In this document: positions 53,199 through 63,200 of the stretch, piece by piece
Layout of the letters: every line of letters starts with the position of its first letter
How positions within the stretch are numbered: the stretch's first letter is position 1
DNA from: JAXGPP01 sp040766885
GTDB taxonomy: Bacteria > Planctomycetota > Planctomycetia > Pirellulales > Thermoguttaceae
Length of the DNA: 64,000 nt
NCBI GenBank assembly: GCA_040766885.1
Contig: JAXGPP010000006.1
Location: forward strand, 409,728 to 473,727
Direction: 5' to 3'
Program-made: the position numbers and the translations under genes
The notes under the pieces: model-generated
Database searches by the model: none
What the model was told of the DNA's origin: nothing
Seen by the model: only the letters and a program-made list of their open reading frames with translations

Positions 53199-54707
53199 TT
53201 ACAGGCACACGCTGGCCAGCGGCCAATGGAGGAGCGAGGCGACTTTGGCCAGGGCGGAGCCGTTGTGGCCGATGGAGAGGGCGCCATGGTGCGTGGGCGC
53301 CAGCGCAAACCACTCGTTCATGAATTCCGTCGGTCCCTTGGCAAATCGCACGTGGGTCATCGTGTTGCCGATCTTGAGGATCGGCGCGTCGATCGCCTCG
53401 CCGTGATTGGTGATCGCCCGCAGGCGGCCGCCGCCGTCCTGGGTGACGTTGAACATGGTAACCGGCCCCTTCCGCACGGTCGCCTCGACGCTTACTCCGG
53501 TGCCCCACTTGCCGTGATACAGGCCCATGCCGCGGAGCACGGGTTTTTGGGCAGCGATGGCGATGTGGAACGGGCCGTCGTGCCCAAGGATGATCGTGCC
53601 GCGGTCGTAATCGGCGGCGACGATCTCGCTGTAGCTGCCGCCCACCTCGAGGATATCGCTGATCTTCATCGCCAGCGCGGTCTTGGCGTCCCCTTCGCCC
53701 GAACAAGGAATGCCCTGGGCGGTAAGCAGCGAGTGGCCGAGGATGAACGCTTCCTGAAGTTGCTGGTACTCGTGCCCTTCGCGGCCGCGGTAATAGTAGG
53801 CCAGGGCGTCGAGATCGAACTGGCGAACCATCTTCTCCTGGGCCACGGCCACGCGGCAGGCCGCGGCGAGTTGCTCGGGCCGTGGCCGCCGCGCGAGCGG
53901 ATCGGCCGGCGAATCTTCGCTGAGCACGAACATCTCTTCCACTTCGCGGAGCTTGGCCTCCTGCTCAGCCGCGGTAACCGACTCGGCGATCTTCGCCAGG
54001 TCGCACATCTCGAGCACTTCCACATGCATTCCCGTCTGCGCGGTGATCATCGTGAAGTCGCTGTACATGTCGAGCATGCCCGGGTAGGTATGCCCCAGGA
54101 ATCCCAGCCGCCCTTCCGCCAGCGTCCGCACGACGCCCGCCGCGCGAACCCACTCGGCGATCTCGCGCCACGCGGCGAGCGCCTCCGGGTGCTCGGCGGT
54201 CCGCTCGTCGGCCAGCGCGATGGCGGGCGACTCGCTCAAGCCCAACAATCCGCTCACCAGTCGCCACTCGATGCCCGCGCGGCAGAAGGCGTTAGCGATC
54301 TCCGGCACCGAGCACCCCACGCAGTGCGCCAGCCACTCGCCGGTGGTCGTGCGGTCGTAGGCCATCGCCGCGGCTGGCTGCAAATTGAGCACTACCACCG
54401 GCCGCCGGCAGTGCTGGGCGATGTGCAGGTGTGAGGCGCTCATCGCGTAGGTCGCCGCATGGCAGAAGATGATGTCGACATGGGCGGCCTGGAAGAACTC
54501 GGCCGCCTGGCGGGCCTGGGCTTCCTCGTCGACCATGCCGGCATTGTGCACCTCGCCCCACTGGCTCAGCCGCCCGGCAATGAAGCGGTTATAGCCGTTG
54601 AGCCGTTCGAGCAGCCCCTCGAACTGCTCCCAGTAGTGCGGATGCCCGATGGAGTACAGCCCGACGCGGGCCTTCTTGCTCGGTTTGATTGGCTCGAAAA
54701 TGCGCAT
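53199..54707 (-). CDS. L-arabinose/L-fucose isomerase family protein
   Basis: The 502-residue cytoplasmic protein begins ARVGLYSIGHPHYWEQFEGLLERL and includes VDIIFCHAATYAMSASHL, GRLGFLGHTYPGMLDMYSDF, SGEGDAKTALAMKISDIL, and ADYDRGTIILGHDGPFHIAIA with THHGALSIGHNGSALAKV near the end. The pattern fits the aldose-ketose isomerases that use Mn2+ at Glu and His residues in the second half. Length is that of AraA (about 500). No Shine-Dalgarno sequence precedes the ATG; instead the palindrome TCACGCGTGA lies 7-16 bases upstream, so a leaderless or very short-leader transcript is possible. Sugar substrate not predictable. Confidence 0.78.
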   Translation of the reverse strand: MRIFEPIKPSKKARVGLYSIGHPHYWEQFEGLLERLNGYNRFIAGRLSQWGEVHNAGMVDEEAQARQAAEFFQAAHVDIIFCHAATYAMSASHLHIAQHCRRPVVVLNLQPAAAMAYDRTTTGEWLAHCVGCSVPEIANAFCRAGIEWRLVSGLLGLSESPAIALADERTAEHPEALAAWREIAEWVRAAGVVRTLAEGRLGFLGHTYPGMLDMYSDFTMITAQTGMHVEVLEMCDLAKIAESVTAAEQEAKLREVEEMFVLSEDSPADPLARRPRPEQLAAACRVAVAQEKMVRQFDLDALAYYYRGREGHEYQQLQEAFILGHSLLTAQGIPCSGEGDAKTALAMKISDILEVGGSYSEIVAADYDRGTIILGHDGPFHIAIAAQKPVLRGMGLYHGKWGTGVSVEATVRKGPVTMFNVTQDGGGRLRAITNHGEAIDAPILKIGNTMTHVRFAKGPTEFMNEWFALAPTHHGALSIGHNGSALAKVASLLHWPLASVCL

Positions 54708-54713
54708 ATCAGT

Positions 54714-54723
54714 TCACGCGTGA
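54714..54723. promoter_or_regulatory. Palindromic operator candidate (isomerase gene)
   Basis: TCACGCGTGA immediately upstream of the AraA-like start codon. The same ten bases occur within a 12-base palindrome upstream of the MFS gene at 56257. Confidence 0.45.
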
Positions 54724-54911
54724 CGTGACATGGAAATCTGGGACCGGTCGCATCCGACCATCACTCCGGTGCGGCTCTCCACTCGGCTCCGGGCGATACC
54801 GGTGACGAGAGCAAAGCCATCACCGCCCGCCATCATACTCCTGCCCGGCCTTGAACGACAGGTTGGCCGTTGCCCTCTCGCACTCGCTTGCGACCCGTCG
54901 CCGCCCGTAGA

Positions 54912-56087
54912 TCATGGTTCCACGTCCGGCCGCCACACCAGGCGCTCGTGGAGCAGCCACAGGACTCCGGCCAGCACCACCGTCCCTGTCGGCACCGCTT
55001 CCAGTCCGCTGCTGCCCGCGATCAAGCCGAGGCCGGCGGGTACCGCCGCGGCTCCGACCATCGCCGCGCCGACCTGAAAACCCACGGCATGGGCCGACAG
55101 CCTCTTCCCCAGGCGCTGCGGAGTCCGCGTCATCAGGCATGGATATACCGGCGCCAGCCCAAAGCCGGCGAGGATCAATCCCGTCCATGCGGCGGCGAGC
55201 GGCAGCGGTGCGGCCAGTAACAGCGTCCCGGCGGTTGCCGCCAACAGGCAGCATCGCAGCAAGCGGTCGATCCCAATCCGGTCGACCAACAGCCCGCACA
55301 CCACCCTTCCCGCTCCGATGCTCCCCCAGTACGCGCCGACCGCGATGCCGGCCGGGCCGGCATGCACCCCGCGCGACTCCGTCAATACGGTGAACGTCCA
55401 CTGGCTGATCGCCACCTCCAGCCCGGTGTAGAGGAAGAAGACGACCATGTGCAGCACGACCGCCGGGTGTCGAACCGCGGCGGCCGCTGCAACTCGCGGC
55501 CCGGCGTGGTCGGCCGGCGCCGATGCCTGCCCCCATCGCGGCCGCGTTGCCAGAAAGACGATTGCAAGCGCGAGCATTACCACACCCACTACCGAGTACC
55601 CGGCGCTATAATGGCGGCCGCCCGTGAGCATGGCCGTCATCACCAGCGGGCCGAGCATGGCACCCAGGCAGTAGCAGGCGTGCAGCCAGTTCATGTGCCG
55701 GGCCGAAAGGTAGTGGGCCGCGTATCCGTTCAGCCCGGCGTCGATCGCCCCCGATCCGAGCCCGTGGACGAGCGCGCAGGCGACGAACAGGATCCACAGG
55801 CCCGAGAGGGCCAGGCCGAACATCGCGGCCGCCACCAGCGCAGTGCTGGCCGAAAGGAGCAGCCCGATCCCGAGTGCGTGAGTCAGTCGGCCGGCGAAGA
55901 AACTGGTCGCGAGGTACCCAAGCCCGGAAGCCATGAACACCATTCCGGCAGCGCTCTGCGGGAGGGAGAATGTATTGCGAACGCTCGGCCAAGCCACGCC
56001 GATGACCGCGTCGGGCAGGCCGAGACTGACGAACCCGACGTAAGCCAATGCGATCAGCAGCGGGCCGGGGCGTAAGCGGTCGTGCAT
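54912..56087 (-). CDS. MFS transporter, probable sugar transporter
   Basis: The 391-residue protein has about twelve hydrophobic segments, beginning LLIALAYVGFVSLGLPDAVIGVAWPS, with GLGYLATSFFAGRLTHALGIG as the loop 2-3 region and DRIGIDRLLRCCLLA later. The end RLVWRPDVEP is cytoplasmic. GLPDAVIGVAWPS near the start and HYSAGY further on resemble the FucP/GlcP-like part of the major facilitator superfamily. The start at 56087 gives normal length; a longer frame to 56207 adds non-hydrophobic residues. Same strand as the two isomerase genes; it probably imports their substrate, an inference from context. Confidence 0.82.
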   Translation of the reverse strand: MHDRLRPGPLLIALAYVGFVSLGLPDAVIGVAWPSVRNTFSLPQSAAGMVFMASGLGYLATSFFAGRLTHALGIGLLLSASTALVAAAMFGLALSGLWILFVACALVHGLGSGAIDAGLNGYAAHYLSARHMNWLHACYCLGAMLGPLVMTAMLTGGRHYSAGYSVVGVVMLALAIVFLATRPRWGQASAPADHAGPRVAAAAAVRHPAVVLHMVVFFLYTGLEVAISQWTFTVLTESRGVHAGPAGIAVGAYWGSIGAGRVVCGLLVDRIGIDRLLRCCLLAATAGTLLLAAPLPLAAAWTGLILAGFGLAPVYPCLMTRTPQRLGKRLSAHAVGFQVGAAMVGAAAVPAGLGLIAGSSGLEAVPTGTVVLAGVLWLLHERLVWRPDVEP

Positions 56088-56256
56088 CCTGGTGTTCTTC
56101 GCGACATGCGTGGTTCGGAACGTATCGCGAATCATAGGAAGAGCCGAACTCGCCGACTGCCCCTCCGGCTGGCATGCGATGCCCCCCGCTGGGCAACACG
56201 CTCCCATGGCCTATTGCGGAATTACACGCCCTCCTTTGCGCCCGCCGAGACTCAGC

Positions 56257-56268
56257 ATCACGCGTGAT
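56257..56268. promoter_or_regulatory. Palindromic operator candidate (transporter gene)
   Basis: ATCACGCGTGAT, a perfect 12-base palindrome 170 bases upstream of the MFS start. Its core equals the site beside the isomerase start codon. Confidence 0.45.
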
Positions 56269-56288
56269 AGCACCGATAGCTCGGCGAT

Positions 56289-56318
56289 TTGACTTCTCGC
56301 ATATCATTGCGGCATAAT
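56289..56318 (+). promoter_or_regulatory. Possible promoter of the histidine kinase gene
   Basis: TTGACT, an 18-base spacer and CATAAT. It would give a leader of about 210 bases before the kinase ATG. Confidence 0.4.
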
Positions 56319-56538
56319 GCTCGGGTCCGCTTCTCTTCGGCCGTTTGGCACTTATCGATTGGATTTTGGGTATAGGTTGTTTGACAACGGGCAAGTGCGA
56401 CGAGCCCGGTCTCCCGACGGACGGTGTTGGGGAAGGTCACACAATCAACCACGGAACGAACAATGACCAGACCGGGGCGAACCGGCCCCGTGGCAATCCA
56501 AGGGCAGCGGCCCTTTTATCCTGGTCCGAGGTACCGCA

Positions 56539-58527
56539 ATGCGTCAGTCTTTATGGAAGAAGACTTGCGAGCACGTGGGCGTCTTGCTGCGCCCGCTCCG
56601 CAGTGAACCGTTGGAGACGCGGTGTCTTCTCTCTTCAACGCCCGTCCTGCTGTTGCCTGAGCCTCCTCCGGCAGTGGATTTGTTCGATGCCGGAAGCCAG
56701 CCACTGATCGCGCCGCCGACTCCGGCCGAGCCAACGCCCATATTGCCGCCGGCGGCCGGTCCCGGCGCAAGTGAAGTCGCCGAGTCGCCTCCGCCAGCCG
56801 GTGTACCCGGCGACGCGGCCAGCGAAAACAGGCCGGCAGCATCGGCGCCGTCGACCGCCCTGACTGCGACAACGCCGACTCCGCCTGCGGCTGCCGAATC
56901 CGCTCCCACCACCGAGGAATACGCCCGAGCCCCATCCGAAAACAAACCCGGCGCCGATCCCGCCCAGAGTTCATTGAAGATCGCGCCGACCGAACAAGTC
57001 GGCAGCGCCACGGTCGCCGACGAAACACCGGGTGAGCAGTCGTCGCAAGACCTTGCCGGCGAGACCGGCCTGGATCGGATGCGCCTCGGGCAGGCGACTA
57101 CTCATGCCCGCCATAACGACGACAGTGTCGATCGAGCGACCTCGTCAGACAACTCCGGCGCCGCCTGCTGCGATTTCGCTGCCGCGGCTGAGGTATCGGC
57201 CGGCGCCGCGGCCAGCATGGTCCTCACGTCGGGCAGCGTCGGGCAGACTGACGCAACCGCGAGCAAATCGGTTCAGTCATCGCAAGACGAAGACCAGGTG
57301 CGCGACGACCTCTTCACCGCGCTCGCCCTGGAAAGCGGCATCGCCGGCGGCCAGCAAGACGGTCCCGGCAATTCCGACCAGGTGACAGCTCGGTCGCACT
57401 CGGCCGGCGCGGCGGTCAGGTCGTCTTCCAAGATCGGCCTGTTGGCCGCGGTCAACGATTGGTGGCGGCTCGAACGTTTGTCGTTGCTCATGGGCCAATT
57501 CCAGGCCGAAACGGGAGAGGAGCCAGACTCCGGCCGTCCTGCCGCCGCAGCCGGCCTCTTCCTGTTCGCCAGTCCCCGCGGTGCTGCGGTGGCCTCCGGA
57601 TCGGCCGGCACAGCCGGGCGGCCCGAGGAGCCCGCTTCCACAACGTCCGCGAACCGCGCTACCAAGGTCCGCGGCCGCTATGCCATTCACGCGGCTCACG
57701 ACCAGATCCTGGCAGTCATCGACGACGACGAGCGATTGGCCGGCTTCGTCCAGCTTGTCGACCAGGAACTGGCTGAAGCCCGCCTCGTCTTCCCCGATGG
57801 CCCGCCCTCGCCACAGGAAGCCGTCGAAGCCGAGGTGGCCCGGTTGAAGGAGCAACTCGCCCGGCAACAGCGACTGGCCGTGGTGGGCCAGGCGGTGGCT
57901 GGCATCGCCCACGACCTCCGCAATCCGCTGGCCATCGTCCGCAGTGCCGCGTGGCTGCTGAAACGCTCCCTGCCGACCGGCGACCCGAAACCCCAGTCGT
58001 ACCTGGAAGCCATCGACGCCGAAATCGAGACGGCCAACCGAATCATCAGCAACCTGATGGAAATCGTCCGTGCCAAGGAAGCGGTCAAGGAGTCCATCGA
58101 CTTCGGCGCGACGGCCCGCCAGGTGTTCGAAAAGCTTCAGAACCGCGCCGATATCGACTGCCGGATTGACTGCCAGCCGGAACCATTCACCGTCGACGCC
58201 GATCCGACTCAACTGCGGCAGGTGCTGGGCAACCTGATGAGCAACGCCGCCGAAGCGATGGGCGCCACGGGTGAAATCAGCGTCGAAGCCCGTCGAGCGG
58301 ACGGCTTCGACCTCCTCACGATCCGCGACAATGGCCCCGGCATTCCGCCTGAAATCCGCCAGACACTGTTCGAGCCGCTGGTCTCCACGCGTCTCAAAGG
58401 GACCGGCCTGGGCCTGGCGATCTGCCGCCAGATCATCGAACGCCACGGCGGCACAATCGACCTGCTGCCCAGCGACGCCGGAGCGGCGTTCCAGATCCGA
58501 CTCCCCCACTCGCCCCAGCCCCTCTGA
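56539..58527 (+). CDS. Histidine kinase with LEPR-XLL-like N-terminus and long disordered region
   Basis: The 662-residue protein begins with RSEPLETRCLLSS (residues 21-33), close to the LEPRxLL motif found at the start of very large exported planctomycete proteins. About 300 residues rich in Ala, Pro, Ser, Thr and Glu follow without membrane segments. Then come a partly folded part (about 305-420), a short coiled coil (EAVEAEVARLKEQLARQQRLAVVGQAVA), the kinase H-box with H458 in GIAHDLRNPLAIVRS, an N-box NLMSNAAEAMG, DNGPGIPPEIRQTLFEP and GTGLGLAICRQIIERHGG. The ATPase domain is complete. No response regulator is adjacent. GAGGTA precedes the ATG. Confidence 0.82.
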   Translation: MRQSLWKKTCEHVGVLLRPLRSEPLETRCLLSSTPVLLLPEPPPAVDLFDAGSQPLIAPPTPAEPTPILPPAAGPGASEVAESPPPAGVPGDAASENRPAASAPSTALTATTPTPPAAAESAPTTEEYARAPSENKPGADPAQSSLKIAPTEQVGSATVADETPGEQSSQDLAGETGLDRMRLGQATTHARHNDDSVDRATSSDNSGAACCDFAAAAEVSAGAAASMVLTSGSVGQTDATASKSVQSSQDEDQVRDDLFTALALESGIAGGQQDGPGNSDQVTARSHSAGAAVRSSSKIGLLAAVNDWWRLERLSLLMGQFQAETGEEPDSGRPAAAAGLFLFASPRGAAVASGSAGTAGRPEEPASTTSANRATKVRGRYAIHAAHDQILAVIDDDERLAGFVQLVDQELAEARLVFPDGPPSPQEAVEAEVARLKEQLARQQRLAVVGQAVAGIAHDLRNPLAIVRSAAWLLKRSLPTGDPKPQSYLEAIDAEIETANRIISNLMEIVRAKEAVKESIDFGATARQVFEKLQNRADIDCRIDCQPEPFTVDADPTQLRQVLGNLMSNAAEAMGATGEISVEARRADGFDLLTIRDNGPGIPPEIRQTLFEPLVSTRLKGTGLGLAICRQIIERHGGTIDLLPSDAGAAFQIRLPHSPQPL

Positions 58528-58589
58528 CCCGAGGGCCGGCGGTCGACATGATGCCTTCACCCTCGCGGCTGCACCCGCAGTCCGCGCCG

Positions 58590-60026
58590 CTATCGCACGG
58601 GCAGCGGGAGGAAGTCCCAGTCGAGAATCATCTTCTCGGCCAGCGCCTCTTTGAGCTCGCGCTCGATCTGGCGGTGCGATTCTTTGCCGGCCAGGTTATT
58701 GAGCTCGCCCGGATCCTCCTCCAGGTCGTACAGTTCATAGGTTGGCCGCGGCGTCGTGAAGTATGCGCGGACGAACTCCGGAGTCAGGCTGCCTGCGGCG
58801 AAGGCGGCCTTCATCTCCTGCCAGCCCGGATCGCCCTGGCTGTCGACCGGGCCCACCGGCTGGTGCGGCGTGCAGTTATAAATGAGCTTATAGCGGTCGG
58901 ACCGCACGCAGCGGACCAGATCGAACGTCGCTGCCGAGATCTCCGGACGCATCCCGCCGTCGCCGCCATGCGGGCCGCGCTCGGCGAAGATGTGTTTCCG
59001 CGGCTCAAACGGTTCGCCCTTGAGCAGCTCGAGGTAGCTCACCCCGCTCATCGACTCGTGCGGCTTGAGGCCCGCCGCTTCGAGCATCGTGGGGGCGAAG
59101 TCCTCGCCCGAGACGAGCGCGTCGGTCGCGCTGCCCGGCTTGACCACACCCGGCCAGCGGACAATGAGCGGCACGTGAATGCCCGGGTCGGTGAGCGCCC
59201 CTTTGCCGTGCGGCATCGCCATGCCGTTGTCGCCCATGAAGACCACCAGCGTCTCCTGTGCGAGGCCGCGCGATTCGAGCACGTCGAGCACCGTCTGCAC
59301 ATCGCGGTCCAGCCGCTCGACCTCGCCCAGGTACCGCGACAGATCGCCGCGCACGCCCGGCAGATCGGGCAGGTGGGGCGGCAGCGTGAGCTTCGCCGGA
59401 TCGGGCGGCTGCGGCTGGGGCGAGGCATCCGGATCCCAGACATGATGCGGGTCACTGAACCCCAGCCAGAAGAACCAGGGCTCGCCCTTCGGTGCGGCGT
59501 CGAGGAACTTCGCGAGGCGGTCGCCGTACGTCTTGGAGCCTCCTTTCTCCACGTAGTCGACGCGGTCGGTGAACGTGCGAAGGTTGTGCTTCCTCATCAC
59601 GGCGTCGATCACCGGTGCGGCGTGCTTTCCAACGCCCGACGGACCGTCGAGATGGTAGCTCCTCCCGCCCACGCCGGTGAAATAGCCCGCCTGATCGCGG
59701 AGCAGGTCGGGCAATGCCGGCAGTTCGCCGGGCAAGGGCGACGTGAAGCGGACCATGCGGACGGCCACCGGCGAGCGGCCCGTCATCAGCGCGGCCCGCG
59801 ACGGCACGCATTGCGGGCAGGAGACGAACATCCGGTCGAACCGCATCCCCTCGCTGGCCAGACGGTCGAGGTTCGGCGTGCGGACATCCGGGCATCCGTA
59901 GCAGCCCACGTACGGCGCGCTGTGATCGTCGGAGAGCAGGAAAAGGATGTTTGGCCGCTCGGCCGCCAGGCCCCGACCGGCCGAAACCGTCAGAAGCATC
60001 GCTGACAAGCGTAGGAAGCAGTTCAT
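58590..60026 (-). CDS. Secreted type I sulfatase
   Basis: Removes sulfate from a sulfated sugar or polysaccharide outside the cytoplasm. The 478-residue protein has a signal peptide (about 1-22, SAGRGLAAERP). The mature part starts PNILFLLSDDHSAPYVGCYG (metal-binding Asp pair). The activation motif C73-VPSR in CPQCVPSRAALMTGR supplies the formylglycine nucleophile and needs a maturase not seen here. SDPHHVWDP and VVFMGDNGMAMPHGKGALTDPG add the remaining metal and sulfate ligands. GAGG precedes the ATG. It is divergent from the DUF5107/TPR gene. Planctomycetes carry many such sulfatases, and the substrate cannot be told from sequence alone. Confidence 0.92.
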   Translation of the reverse strand: MNCFLRLSAMLLTVSAGRGLAAERPNILFLLSDDHSAPYVGCYGCPDVRTPNLDRLASEGMRFDRMFVSCPQCVPSRAALMTGRSPVAVRMVRFTSPLPGELPALPDLLRDQAGYFTGVGGRSYHLDGPSGVGKHAAPVIDAVMRKHNLRTFTDRVDYVEKGGSKTYGDRLAKFLDAAPKGEPWFFWLGFSDPHHVWDPDASPQPQPPDPAKLTLPPHLPDLPGVRGDLSRYLGEVERLDRDVQTVLDVLESRGLAQETLVVFMGDNGMAMPHGKGALTDPGIHVPLIVRWPGVVKPGSATDALVSGEDFAPTMLEAAGLKPHESMSGVSYLELLKGEPFEPRKHIFAERGPHGGDGGMRPEISAATFDLVRCVRSDRYKLIYNCTPHQPVGPVDSQGDPGWQEMKAAFAAGSLTPEFVRAYFTTPRPTYELYDLEEDPGELNNLAGKESHRQIERELKEALAEKMILDWDFLPLPVR

Positions 60027-60232
60027 TTCAGGTTTCCTCGGATGGCTTGGTCACCGGAACGACGCGCCGAAAGCAGGTTCGCGTGCGTATACCAATACCC
60101 GCCGCCCGGCCCGAAGGCAAGCTTGCTGGCCGCTCGCCGGCCGGGTTAAGATGACGGTTTCCGGCGCTCGAGAGTCCGTGGCCCTGGTCGGCCCGCGCTC
60201 TGCCTTTTGCGTGTTCTGAGGGAGGAAAAGAC

Positions 60233-63200
60233 GTGTCGATACGACCGAAAACGATCGGCGAAGCGATCGCTGCCTGGGCAGCACTGGCCCTGTTTGCCGT
60301 GGCGGCCGAGCAGCCCGGCCAGGCCAGCCAAGCGAGCGGCGTTCGCGTCTGGGAAGATACCATGACCATCCCCACGTACGAGGTGGGGCCGCCCGATCGC
60401 AACCCGATGTTCTACACGCACGAGTCGTACCAGGGCGCGCAGAAACGGATTTATCCCTACGCGGTGCAGGACAACCTCACCCACGAGCGCCGCGACAAGG
60501 CCTACAAGGCGCTGCACCTCGAAGACGAATACCTGGCGATCATCGTGTTGCCCGAAATGGGCGGCCGGCTGTTCGCCGCCACCGACAAGACCAACGGCTA
60601 CGACTTCTTCTATCGCCAGCACGTCGTCAAGCCCGCGCTCATCGGCATGCTGGGGGCGTGGATCTCCGGGGGCGTCGAATGGTGCGCGTTCCACCACCAC
60701 CGCAACACGACGTACATGCCTGTCGATTACACGCTGGCCGAAAACGCCGACGGCAGCAAGACGATCTGGTTCGGCGAGACCGAGCGGCGGCACCGCATGA
60801 AGTGGCTCATCGGCCTGACGCTTCATCCGGGCAAGTCGTACCTCGAAGCGAATGTCAAGTTCATCAACCGCACCGCCGAGCCGCATTCGATCCTCTACTG
60901 GGCCAACGTGGCGGTGCACGTCAACGACGACTACCAGGTGATCTTCCCGCCCAGCGTCCAGGTGGCCACCTACCATTCGAAGATCGACTTCACCCACTGG
61001 CCGATCTCCCAGGGCAAATACCGCGGCCACGACTACACGGGTGTCGATGTGAGCTGGTGGAAAAACTCTCCCGAGTCAAACTCGTTCTTCGCCTGGAATC
61101 TGCAGGAAGACTTCATGGGCGGCTACGACCACGGCCGCCAGACGGGTGTCGTCCACGTCGGCGATCATCACGTCGTCTGCGGCGCCAAGCTTTGGGAATG
61201 GGGCACCGGACCGTTCGGCAAGGCCTGGGACAAAATCCTCACCGACGAGGACGGCCCATACGCCGAACTGATGGTCGGCGCCTGGTCCGACAACCAGCCC
61301 GACTATAGCTGGATCAAACCCTATGAAGTGAAGTCGTTCAAGCAGTACTGGTACCCGATCCGCGAGACCGGCGGATTCAAGAATGCCAACCTCGATGCGG
61401 CGGTGAACCTGGAGGTGAAGGATGCCCCAACGGATGCCGCCCAGGGGCGAACCGCCCTGGTGGCGTTCCATGCCACCTCCCCGCGGCAAAGCGCGAAGGC
61501 CGTGCTGCGGTCCGGCGACCGCGTCCTGCTTGCCGAAACCGTGGCCATCGGACCCGACAAGCCGTTCAGACGCGAGGTGCGCCTGCCCGATGGAATCAAG
61601 GCGACCGACCTGCGCGCGTCGCTGGCCGTCGATGGCAAAGAGCTGATCTCCTACCAGCCCGTCGACCGGGCGCCCGTCAAAGATCTGCCCAAGACGGTCG
61701 AGCCACCCCCGAAGCCGCAGGACGTCAAGACGATCGAGGAGCTGTATCTGACCGGCCTCCGCGTCGAGCAGATCCACAACCCGAGCGTCGACCCAACCGA
61801 CTACTACCGCGAAGCGCTGTCGCGCGATCCGGGCGACTCTCGCTCCAACACGGCGATGGGCATCCATTACAGCAAGCGGGGCATGTACGCCGAAGCCGAG
61901 AAACACCTCCGCACCGCCATCGAGCGGCTCTCGGCCGAGTACACGCGGCCGAGCAACACCGAAGCCTACTACCAGTTGGGGCTGGCACTGCGGGCGCAGG
62001 GCAAGGAAGCGGAAGCCTACGACGCCTTCTACCGCGCGAGCTGGGATTTCGCCTTCCGCGCGCCGGCCTACTACCAGTTGGCCGAGCTTGCCGCACGCCG
62101 CGGCGAACTTGCCAAGGCCCTGGAACACGTCGATGACTCGCTGGCGGTCAACGCCATCAACGCCCAAGGGCTCTGCCTCCGGGCAGCGCTATTGCGAAAG
62201 CTCGGAAGGCTCGACGAAGCGGCCGCCTCGGCGCGCCGCGCGCTGGACGGCGATCCGCTCGACTTCTGGGCCCTCTACGAACTGGCGATCATCGACGATG
62301 CCGCGGGCCGCTCGTCCAATCACCGTGCGGAGCTCGCGCTGAAAATGCGCGGCGAAGTGCAGTCCTATCTCGAGCTGGCCGCCGACTACATGGGGCCGGG
62401 TTGGCTCGACGAGCCGACTGCCCTGCTGGAGACGGCCTTGCAGGACAATGTCTCCTCCGTCGCTTCGTACCCCATGATCCATTACGTGCTTGCCTCGCTC
62501 TACGAGCAGAAGGGAGACCAGCGGACGGCGAAAGAACACCGCACGGTAGCAGTAGAAGCTGCTCCGGACTACTGCTTCCCGTTCCGCGCCGAAGAGGCCG
62601 CGGTGCTCGAAGCGGCGATCGCGGCCAATCCTGATGATGCCCGGGCGTATTACTACCTCGGCAACCTCTGGTTCGACCTTCAACCGGAGCGGGCGATCGA
62701 GTGCTGGGAGAAATCGGCCGCACTCGACGCGAGCCTTCCCACCGTGCACCGCAACCTGGGCTGGGCGCATTACCGGGCCAGCAGCGACATCGCCAAGGCC
62801 ATTGCCAGCTACGAACGGGCGATCGCCTGCGAGGCGCCCGATGCGCGGCTGTTCTTCGAGCTCGATTCGCTCTATGAGTTCGCCAATGCCGCGCCCGAGC
62901 GGCGGCTGGCAGCGCTGGAGAAGAATCACGCCATCGCCGTCCAGCGGCAGGACAGCCTCATGCGCGAGATCATGGTTCTGGTGCTCAACGGACGGCATGA
63001 GCAGGCGATCGAGTACCTCGCCACGCACCGCTTCCATGCCCGCGAAGGGAGCGAGGGGATTCGTGACGTCTACGTCGACGCCCATCTCCTCCGCGGGTCG
63101 GAGTTGCTTCGTGCCGGCGATGCCCGGAAGGCCGCCGAGCACTTCCAGAAGGCCGGCGAGTTTCCTGAAAACCTGGCGGTCGGCCGATCACGCAACGATT

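Larger units (their letters stand above)
56088..56538. other. Divergent intergenic region with operator and promoter candidates
   Basis: It separates the leftward MFS gene from the rightward histidine kinase gene. It contains the 12-base palindrome at 56257 and a rightward promoter candidate at 56289. No convincing small gene is present. Confidence 0.5.

Noticed and set aside
56381..56409. TTGACA at 56381 as a kinase promoter
   Set aside because: No acceptable -10 box at 16-18 bases; the pair at 56289 is better.
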